64,000 bases of DNA from an uncultured Alphaproteobacteria bacterium (lineage in GTDB: Bacteria > Pseudomonadota > Alphaproteobacteria > Rhodospirillales > Rhodospirillaceae): NCBI GenBank assembly GCA_900079695.1, contig LT599022.1:3310929-3374928 (forward strand), written 5' to 3'. Positions 36,778-43,459 of this stretch are shown here, in pieces (positions within the stretch are counted from its first letter, which is position 1; each line of letters starts with the position of its first letter). The position numbers and the translations under genes were made by a program. The notes under the pieces are model-generated. The model was not told the origin of the DNA, did no database searches, and worked only from the letters and a program-made list of their open reading frames with translations.

Positions 36778-37782
36778 ATGGAAGTCAAACAGATCGTGTT
36801 CTCCGACATCGGCGTGGTCGAGGTCGAGACGGTCGCGGTCGCACCCGCGCCGCTCGCACCCGGCGAGGTGCGGATCGCGCCGGCCTATCTCGGCATCTGC
36901 GGGTCCGAGCAGCACGTCCTTGCGGGCGGGCACCCGTTCGCCAAGCCGCCGATGGTCACCGGCCATGAGATCTCGGCGGTCGTGACCGAGATCGGCGCGA
37001 ACGTCGCCGGGATCGCGGTCGGCGACCATGCGGTGGTCGACCCGATCATGGCGTGCATGTCCTGCCGCGCCTGCCGCGCCGGGCGCTTCAATCTCTGCGA
37101 GCCGCCCCAGGTCGCCGGGTTCCGCGCGCCCGGTTTCGGGCGGTCGTCGCACGTGGTGCCCGCGCGCAACGTCCACGTCGCGCCGAAGTCGCTGCCGCTC
37201 GACGTTCTCGCGTTCGCCGAGCCCGCCGCCTGCGCCCACCACTGCGTCGGCCGCATGCCCGAGGCGGCGCGCGAGGACGTGCTGGTGATCGGCGCCGGAA
37301 CCATCGGCCTGTCGATCGTTCAGGCGCTCCGGATCATGGGGGCGGGCGCGATCACGGTGGTCGAGCCCGACGCGCGCAAGCGCGACCTCGCGCGGAAGCT
37401 CGGCGCCCGCCGGACGTTCGCGCCCGGCGAGCTGGCGTCCGCCGAAACCTTCACCGGCGTGATCGACGTAGTCGCCGCCCAGGCGACCCTCACCGACGCC
37501 TGCACCCGCGTGGTGGCGGGCGGCACGGTGGTCTGCATGGGCGTGCCGACCGGGCCGCGGGAAATCCCGCTGCCGAGCATGCAGCGCTTCGAGCGCGACC
37601 TGATCAGCTCCGGCATGTACGTCCCCGGGGACTTCGACGCGGTGATCGGCTGGCTGACCGACGGTCGGTTCGACACCTCGGACCTGATCACCGACGTGTT
37701 CCCGGTCGACCGCGCGCCCGAGGCCTACGCGCGCGCCAGGGATCCGGCTTCGATCAAGGTGCTCGTCAAGTTCGGTGCCTGA
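36778..37782 (+). CDS. zinc-dependent medium-chain polyol/alcohol dehydrogenase
   Basis: MDR-family dehydrogenase, 334 residues. Catalytic zinc ligands fit GICGSEQHV and VTGHEIS. The structural zinc site is CMSCRACRAGRFNLC (C-x2-C-x2-C-x7-C, about residues 93-107), and the NAD Rossmann loop is VIGAGTIGLS. It is of the sorbitol/threonine/galactitol dehydrogenase type, but the polyol or sugar acted on is not readable. It stands between the YihT-like aldolase and the first MFS carrier, with GGAGGAG upstream. E. coli sulfo-EMP clusters have no such gene; here it may feed a ketose into the kinase in place of the missing YihS isomerase. Confidence 0.85.
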   Translation: MEVKQIVFSDIGVVEVETVAVAPAPLAPGEVRIAPAYLGICGSEQHVLAGGHPFAKPPMVTGHEISAVVTEIGANVAGIAVGDHAVVDPIMACMSCRACRAGRFNLCEPPQVAGFRAPGFGRSSHVVPARNVHVAPKSLPLDVLAFAEPAACAHHCVGRMPEAAREDVLVIGAGTIGLSIVQALRIMGAGAITVVEPDARKRDLARKLGARRTFAPGELASAETFTGVIDVVAAQATLTDACTRVVAGGTVVCMGVPTGPREIPLPSMQRFERDLISSGMYVPGDFDAVIGWLTDGRFDTSDLITDVFPVDRAPEAYARARDPASIKVLVKFGA

Positions 37783-37864
37783 CGGCGGCGCGCCCGGAAC
37801 GCCCGCGGCGCTCCGGGCCGGTCCGCCTCTTTCCCAAGGTTTCGGCTCTCAGCAGGGGCATGCC

Positions 37865-39295
37865 ATGAGGACTTCAGAGACTGCATATGTGATCCGCCAC
37901 CCCCAGGACGTGATCGACCTGGTCAACGCCCATCCGGCGATCCGCTCCGGCGTCGGCGTCACGCTGATCGCGCTCGGCGGCATTCTCATCGACGCCTATC
38001 AGGCGACGATGATCGGCTTCGGCAACAAGTTCATCGCCGCCCAGTTCGGAATTTCGCCCGGCCTCGCCGCCACCGTCAACGCGTCGGTGCTCGTCGCCGC
38101 GCTGATCGGCGGCCTGCTCGCGAACCGCGTGATCAACGCGATGGGGCAGAAGCGCGCCTTCCTCTTCGGCATGGGGCTGTGCACGCTCGGCGCCGCCGCG
38201 GTCGCGTTCGCGCCGAGCATCGGCTGGCTACTGGTCTGCCGTATCGTCATGGGCATCGGGCTCGGCATCGACTTCCCCCTCGCCACCAGCGCGGTGGCCG
38301 AGCTGCGCGGCGCGTCGTCGAAGAAATCCGGCACCTCGGTCAACCTCTGGCAGATGGGGTGGTACATCTCCACCACGGTCGTCTACCTCGTGCTGCTGCC
38401 GCTGCACTTCGCCGAGGTCGCGGACGCCGCGCTCTGGCGCTACGGCATCTTCATCGGCGCGGGCTTCGCGGTGGCGGTGATGATCCTGCGCTATGCGTTC
38501 ATCGGCGAATCCGCGATGTGGGCGGCGCGCGCCTCCCGCTTCGAGGAAGCCTGCCGGATCCTCAAGAGCCGCTACGGCATCGACGCCACGGTGGCCGCCG
38601 ACGCGCGGCGCGAGGAGGAAACTCCGGTCCGCCTGCAGGGCGCCTACGGCGTGCTGTTCCGCGGCGACTATTTCCGGCGCACCGTCCTCGGCTGCATCGT
38701 CGCGACGATGCAGGCCTGGCAGTACAACGCGGTGGGCGTCTATCTGCCGCTCACCCTCGCCGGAATCCTCGCCGGCGGCCTGACCGGCGCGCTCGCCGGA
38801 TCGGCGGCGGTCAACATCCTCTGCGGCGTCACCGGCGGAGCGATCGGCTCGATCATCGTCCGCCGCTTCGGCGCGCGCCGCCAGTCGATGATCGGCTTCG
38901 GCCTGGTGGTCGCCTGCCTGCTGGTGCTCGGCTATCTCGGCAAGTCCGACCCGTGGCTCGCGCTGGTTCTGCTCGGCCTGATCATCTTCTTCCACTCGGC
39001 GGGGCCGGGCGGACTCGGCATGACCATCGCGACGCTCTCCTATCCGCCGTCGATCCGTCCCGCCGGGGTCGGCTTCGCCCGCGCGATCATGCGCACCGGC
39101 GCGATCGCGGGTCTGATCTTCTGGCCGATCGTTTGGCAGACCCTCGGCACCGATGCGTTCTACTGGCTCGCCCTGGTGCCGTTCGTCGGCTTCGTCACCT
39201 GCGCGGCGATCCGTTGGGAGCCGATCGGCGTCAACGTCGACGCCGAGGACGCCTCGGTTCTGTCCCGCATCGCGATCAAGGAGTCCGCAGCATGA
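37865..39295 (+). CDS. MFS transporter (sugar/acid symporter type)
   Basis: Major facilitator protein, 476 residues with 12 predicted helices. It has the MFS motif A-like loop NRVINAMGQKRAFLFG (about residues 83-98), the GxGxGxDFPLATSAVAE helix 4 region and a second motif-A-like VRRFGARRQSMIGFG in the C-terminal half. The ATG at 37865 gives a sensible cytoplasmic N terminus; the extended frame to 37775 is unsupported. The stop overlaps the next start (ATGA). It is probably the importer of the pathway substrate or exporter of the 3-carbon sulfonate; direction cannot be told. Confidence 0.83.
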   Translation: MRTSETAYVIRHPQDVIDLVNAHPAIRSGVGVTLIALGGILIDAYQATMIGFGNKFIAAQFGISPGLAATVNASVLVAALIGGLLANRVINAMGQKRAFLFGMGLCTLGAAAVAFAPSIGWLLVCRIVMGIGLGIDFPLATSAVAELRGASSKKSGTSVNLWQMGWYISTTVVYLVLLPLHFAEVADAALWRYGIFIGAGFAVAVMILRYAFIGESAMWAARASRFEEACRILKSRYGIDATVAADARREEETPVRLQGAYGVLFRGDYFRRTVLGCIVATMQAWQYNAVGVYLPLTLAGILAGGLTGALAGSAAVNILCGVTGGAIGSIIVRRFGARRQSMIGFGLVVACLLVLGYLGKSDPWLALVLLGLIIFFHSAGPGGLGMTIATLSYPPSIRPAGVGFARAIMRTGAIAGLIFWPIVWQTLGTDAFYWLALVPFVGFVTCAAIRWEPIGVNVDAEDASVLSRIAIKESAA

Positions 39296-40194
39296 CCACC
39301 GGTACGAAACCCGAGAGCGTCGCCTTCGTCGGCCTCGGCACGATGGGAGGAGCGGTGGTCCGCCGCCTCGCGGGCGGCCCCTGGACGGTTCGCGTCCACG
39401 ATCTGTCGGCCGCCGCGATCGAACGGGCGGTGGCTTGCGGCGCGGTCGCCGCGCCGGATGCCGCCGCGGCGGTGGCGGGTGCGCCGGTGGTGTTCTCCTG
39501 CCTGCCGACCCCCGAGATCGTCGAGGAATTCTGGACCGCGCACGCCCGCTTCCTCGCCCCCGGCGCGATCGCCGTCGATCTCTCGACCGTCGATCCGGCG
39601 ACGTCGCGGCGGCTCGCCGACCGCGTCGCCGCCGACGGCAAGGCGGCGTTCGTCGCCTGCACCCTCGGCAAGACCCCGGCGCTCGCGGAAAAAGGCGAGA
39701 TTCCGGTGTTCGTCGGCGGCGACGCGGCGGCCAAGGCGCGGCTGCGGCCGGTGCTGGAGCGGATGTCGAACGGCATCTACGACATGGGCTCGGTCGAAGG
39801 CGCGACGATGTTCAAGCTGATCTCCAACCTGATCGGCATGACCAATCTCGCGGTTCTCGCCGAGGGCTACGTGCTCGCCCGCGCCGCCGGCATCGACGCC
39901 GAAACCTATACCGCCGCCCTGCGCACCACCGGCGCGTGGTCGACCCAGGCGGATATCCGCCAGGGGCTGATCGCGGGCGGCGATTTCGCCCCGCGCTTCG
40001 CCGTCGATCTGGCGGCGAAGGATCTGCGGCTGTCGGTCAACATGGCGGCGACCTGGGGCGTGCCGACCCCGGTGGCGGCCGCCGCCCTCTCGGCCTTCTC
40101 GCTCGCGCGGGCGGCGGGGTTGGGCGCGCGGGACGCCGCCGCCGTGGTGGTTCCCCTGGCCCCCGCCGCGGGATCGGAGCGGTCGGAGGCCTAA
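39292..40194 (+). CDS. yihU: 3-hydroxyacid dehydrogenase family, YihU (sulfolactaldehyde reductase)-like
   Basis: Beta-hydroxyacid dehydrogenase, 300 residues (YihU is 298). The NAD loop is FVGLGTMGGAVVRRL (about residues 10-24), the catalytic Lys-Asn is in MFKLISNLIGM (about 180), and FAVDLAAKDLRLSVN matches FMIDLAHKDLGIA of YihU. In a sulfo-EMP pathway it would reduce 3-sulfolactaldehyde to 2,3-dihydroxypropane-1-sulfonate. The substrate loop reads TLGKTPALAE where YihU has VGRTSANA, so the Arg I recall as binding sulfonate is Lys here. The start overlaps the MFS stop (ATGA), with AAGGAG 9 nt upstream. Confidence 0.77.
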   Translation: MTTGTKPESVAFVGLGTMGGAVVRRLAGGPWTVRVHDLSAAAIERAVACGAVAAPDAAAAVAGAPVVFSCLPTPEIVEEFWTAHARFLAPGAIAVDLSTVDPATSRRLADRVAADGKAAFVACTLGKTPALAEKGEIPVFVGGDAAAKARLRPVLERMSNGIYDMGSVEGATMFKLISNLIGMTNLAVLAEGYVLARAAGIDAETYTAALRTTGAWSTQADIRQGLIAGGDFAPRFAVDLAAKDLRLSVNMAATWGVPTPVAAAALSAFSLARAAGLGARDAAAVVVPLAPAAGSERSEA

Positions 40195-40206
40195 CGTCTG
40201 CAGGAG

Positions 40207-40228
40207 GATGGCCGCCGACGCGGCCATC
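40207..40228 (+). other. intercistronic hairpin
   Basis: GATGGCCGC (40207-40215) and GCGGCCATC (40220-40228) form a perfect 9-bp stem with a CGAC loop in the 70-nt gap between the yihU-like and MHS genes. It may adjust mRNA stability or partly terminate within the operon. Confidence 0.45.
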
Positions 40229-40264
40229 GTCCCTCTCGCAATCGTCCGGAGGGAGTTTCCGTAG

Positions 40265-41605
40265 ATGAGCAAGGTTGATCGGGATACGGCGGACGGCCTC
40301 ACCGGCGCGCCGATGCGCAAGGTGGTGATCGCCAGTTTCGCCGGCGCGCTGCTGGAGTGGTACGATTTCTTCCTGTTCGGGACGGCCTCCGGGATCGTCT
40401 TCGGCAAGCTGTTCTTCCCCGGATCGGACCCGACGATGGGGATGATCGCCGCCTTCGCGACCTTCGGCGTCGGCTTCCTCACGCGGCCGCTCGGCGGCAT
40501 CGTCTTCGGCCATTTCGGCGACCGCATCGGCCGCAAGGCGACGCTGATCTGGACGGCCGCGATCATCGGCACCTCGACCTTCCTGATCGGCCTGCTGCCG
40601 ACCTACGCGGAGATCGGCGTCGCCGCGCCGGTCCTGCTCGCGCTGCTGCGGCTGCTTCAGGGCTTCGGCCTCGGCGGCGAGTACGGCGGCGCGGCGCTGA
40701 TGACGATCGAATCCGCGCCGCAGAGCCGCCGGGGGTTCCTCGGCTCGCTGCCGCAGACCGCGGCATCGGCGGGGATCATGCTCGCCACCGGCAGTTTCGC
40801 GCTGTGCAACGCGCTGCTCACCGAGGAGCAGTTCCTGAGCTGGGGCTGGCGGCTGCCGTTCCTCGCCTCGCTGCTGATGCTGTTCGTCGGCCTCTACATC
40901 CGCGTCCATGTCGAGGAAACCTGCGACTTCCGCGCCGCGACCGCCGAAGCCGACGCGGCGGAGCCGGATCGCCCGCTGCCGATCGTCGAGCTGTTCCGCG
41001 GCTACCGCCGCAACATCGTCCTCGCGTTCGGCGCGCGGCTGGCGGAAACCGTGGCGTCGAACGTGATCAACGCGTTCAGTATCGCCTATCTGGTGGTGGA
41101 ACTGCACTTCGACCGGGAGACCGCGCTCACCGGCATGCTCGCGGGGTCCGCGATCGGCATCCTCGTCTGTCCGGTGGTCGGCTGGCTGTCCGACCGGCTC
41201 GGGCAGCGCCCCCTCTATCTCGTCGGGGCGGCGTTCTGCGCGATCTTCGTGTTTCCGTTCTTCGGCCTGCTCGACACCCGCGAGGTCTGGCCGATCTGGG
41301 CGGCGTTCGTGGTCGCCTACAATCTCGGGCCGACGACGATGTTCGCGGTCCAGCCGACGATGTTCGCGCGGATGTTCGGCACCGGCGTGCGCTACACCGG
41401 GCTGTCCTTCGCCTATCAGTTCTCGGCGATCCTCGGCGGCCTGACGCCGCTGATCGCGTCGACGCTTCTGACCCTGGGCGGCGGCCGGCCGTGGTACGTG
41501 GCGGCCTATCTGGCGGTGATTGCGGCGATTTCGTTCGTCTGCGTGTGGATGATCGGGAGCGACCGCGCCGATCCCGCGCATCCGTCTTCCGAGGAGGTCC
41601 GATGA
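40265..41605 (+). CDS. MFS transporter, metabolite:H+ symporter (MHS) family
   Basis: 446 residues, 12 helices, of the ShiA/ProP/KgtP branch. Marks are FAGALLEWYDFFLFGTASG in helix 1, the motif A loop GHFGDRIGRKATL (about residues 80-92), LLRLLQGFGLGGEYGGAAL in helix 4 and FARMFGTGVRYTGLSFAYQ in the second half. MHS carriers import organic acids and zwitterions. Together with the other MFS protein it gives the operon two unrelated carriers, one perhaps for uptake and one for release. The stop overlaps the mutarotase start (ATGA). Confidence 0.88.
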   Translation: MSKVDRDTADGLTGAPMRKVVIASFAGALLEWYDFFLFGTASGIVFGKLFFPGSDPTMGMIAAFATFGVGFLTRPLGGIVFGHFGDRIGRKATLIWTAAIIGTSTFLIGLLPTYAEIGVAAPVLLALLRLLQGFGLGGEYGGAALMTIESAPQSRRGFLGSLPQTAASAGIMLATGSFALCNALLTEEQFLSWGWRLPFLASLLMLFVGLYIRVHVEETCDFRAATAEADAAEPDRPLPIVELFRGYRRNIVLAFGARLAETVASNVINAFSIAYLVVELHFDRETALTGMLAGSAIGILVCPVVGWLSDRLGQRPLYLVGAAFCAIFVFPFFGLLDTREVWPIWAAFVVAYNLGPTTMFAVQPTMFARMFGTGVRYTGLSFAYQFSAILGGLTPLIASTLLTLGGGRPWYVAAYLAVIAAISFVCVWMIGSDRADPAHPSSEEVR

Positions 41606-42501
41606 TGGCGGTTTCCGAGCTTTCCCCCTACCTTGCCGTGCGTGCGGCGTTCGATGCGCCGTGGCCGGGTCCGCGCGGGCCGCGGATCGTGCTGCGCAAC
41701 GCCGATCTGGCGGTGACGATCCACCCCGAGGACGGTTGCCGCATGACCTCGCTGACCGCGTTCGGCTTCGAACTCCTGCGGCCGTGGATGCCGCAGCGCC
41801 GGGCGTTCCAGTACGGTTGCTTTCCGATGATCCCGTGGGTCGGGCGGATGGCGGGCGGCCGCCTCCGCTGCGGCGGCGCGGACTACCGCCTGCCCGTCAA
41901 CAAGCCGCCGCACGCGCTGCACGGCATGGCCTGCTTCGGCCCGTGGCGGATCGTCGAGACCTCCCCGGAGGCCGCCGAATGCGCCGTCGACCTCGGCGAT
42001 CCCTGGCCGTGGCCCGGCGTGGCGACGCAGCGGTTCGAGCTCCGGAGCGACACGCTGACGATCTCGCTCTCGGTCGCCGCCGAGCGGGACAGCTTCCCCG
42101 CGGCGGCGGGCTGGCATCCGTGGTTCCGCAAGTGGCTGGGTGACGACGCCGGTCCCGCCGCGGAGAAGCTGGCTGTGGCGTTCTCCGCCGACTGGCAGGA
42201 AGAGCCCGGCGACGACGAGCTTCCCACCGGGCGGCGGATCGCGCCGCGCCCCGGCCCGTGGGACGACTGCTTCGGCTTCGTCGGTCCGATGTCGGCCCGC
42301 CTCGTCTGGCCGGACCGGCTGCGCCTCGACATGTCGTCCCCCGCCCATGCGATGGTGGTGTACGACAAGCAGCCCGACGCGGCCTGCGTCGAGCCGTTGT
42401 CCGGCCCGCCCAACGGCGTGAACACCCAGCCGTTTCCGGTCTCTCCCGGCGCGCCTCTGGTGGTGACGACGCGCTGGAAAATCGCCCGCCTGGGTGGGTA
42501 G
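41602..42501 (+). CDS. yihR: aldose 1-epimerase, YihR (mutarotase)-like
   Basis: GalM-type mutarotase, 299 residues. Catalytic residues fit HALHGMACFGPW (first His), AAGWHPWFRKW (second His), WDDCFGF (Asp) and CVEPLSGPPNG (general-base Glu). In E. coli yihR is the anomerase of the sulfoquinovose cluster; a mutarotase in this operon implies that a free pyranose sugar is handled. GAGGAGG lies 4 nt before the ATG at 41602 and 7 nt before a second ATG at 41605, so either may be used. It overlaps the MHS stop by 4 nt. Confidence 0.85.
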   Translation: MMAVSELSPYLAVRAAFDAPWPGPRGPRIVLRNADLAVTIHPEDGCRMTSLTAFGFELLRPWMPQRRAFQYGCFPMIPWVGRMAGGRLRCGGADYRLPVNKPPHALHGMACFGPWRIVETSPEAAECAVDLGDPWPWPGVATQRFELRSDTLTISLSVAAERDSFPAAAGWHPWFRKWLGDDAGPAAEKLAVAFSADWQEEPGDDELPTGRRIAPRPGPWDDCFGFVGPMSARLVWPDRLRLDMSSPAHAMVVYDKQPDAACVEPLSGPPNGVNTQPFPVSPGAPLVVTTRWKIARLGG

Positions 42502-42545
42502 CCGGCGGGAATCTCTCAAGATTTTGTCTATTTTTCCGTTCAAAT

Positions 42546-42559
42546 GTTGTTAGATTATC
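42546..42559. promoter_or_regulatory. candidate DeoR autoregulatory site
   Basis: GTTGTTAGATTATC, 39 bp before the regulator start, shares GTTGTTA(A/G)ATTA with the perfect palindrome at 34512-34528. It lies in a short AT-rich stretch (42515-42560) after the mutarotase gene. A separate promoter for the regulator is possible. Confidence 0.4.
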
Positions 42560-42597
42560 GAAAGACGCTATCAACCTTCGGAACGCGGACGGAAAAG

Positions 42598-43434
42598 ATG
42601 ACCGGGGAAACGGACGGCGACGAGGTCCCGACGGCGGCGCAGACCTTGCGCTATCGGGATGCGCCGCGGCGGCGGCAGGCGATCGTGGAGTGCCTCCAGT
42701 CGGCCGGGTACATCGGTATCGACGACCTCGCGCGGCGCCTCGGGGTTTCGGAGATGACGGTGCGCCGCGACGCCCGCCGCCTTCATCGCGAGGGACGCGT
42801 CGTCGCCCTGCGGGGGGCGTTGAAGCTTCCGACCCTGGACGGCGGCACCGGGCTGCCCGCCGCCGAGTACCGGGATCGCGCCGAGGCCGCCCAGGCGGCG
42901 AAGATGGCGGTCGGACGGCTCGCCGTCGCGGACATCCGTCACGGCGACGTGATCGCCGTGGACGCCGGAACCACGGCCCTCGAAGTCGTCCGCGCGCTGC
43001 CGCGGATGTTCGACGGCACCGTCGTCACCCATTCGATTCCGGCCATCGACCATCTCCTCGGCCTGCCGTCGACGAAGACCATCGGTCTGGGGGGCGACGT
43101 CTACCGGCCGAGTTGCGCGTTCGTGGGGTCGGTCACCGTCGAGACCGCGAGCCGCCTGCGCGTGCGGACGTTCTACCTCGGTGCGGCGGCGGTCGACGCG
43201 CGCGGCATCTACGCCTCCGCCGACACCGAACGCCTGGTCAAGCAGACGCTGATGAGCATCGCGGATCGCGTCGTGCTCGTCATCGACCACCGCAAGTTCG
43301 AGGCCACCGCGCCGGTGTTCCTGTGCAGTTGGGGGCGGCTCTCGATGGTGATCTCGGATCGCCCGCCGCCGCCGGAAATCCGCGCGCAGCTGCGGGAGCA
43401 GGGCGTCGAGGTGGTGCTGCCTCCCGCCGAGTGA
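42598..43434 (+). CDS. DeoR-family repressor, CsqR (YihW)-like
   Basis: DeoR-type regulator, 278 residues. The N-terminal winged helix is at about residues 25-80 (RRQAIVECLQSAGYIGIDDLARRLGVSEMTVRRDARRL), then the DeoR C-terminal sensor with DAGTTALEVVRALP (effector-phosphate loop), KTIGLGGDVYR and VLVIDHRKFE. In E. coli, YihW (CsqR), also DeoR type, represses the sulfoquinovose genes; position and family suggest the same role here. A longer frame begins at 42544, but it would put the likely operator inside the gene, so I use the ATG at 42598. Confidence 0.85.
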   Translation: MTGETDGDEVPTAAQTLRYRDAPRRRQAIVECLQSAGYIGIDDLARRLGVSEMTVRRDARRLHREGRVVALRGALKLPTLDGGTGLPAAEYRDRAEAAQAAKMAVGRLAVADIRHGDVIAVDAGTTALEVVRALPRMFDGTVVTHSIPAIDHLLGLPSTKTIGLGGDVYRPSCAFVGSVTVETASRLRVRTFYLGAAAVDARGIYASADTERLVKQTLMSIADRVVLVIDHRKFEATAPVFLCSWGRLSMVISDRPPPPEIRAQLREQGVEVVLPPAE

Positions 43435-43459
43435 TCCTCCCGCCGCGGAGGCTCCGGTC

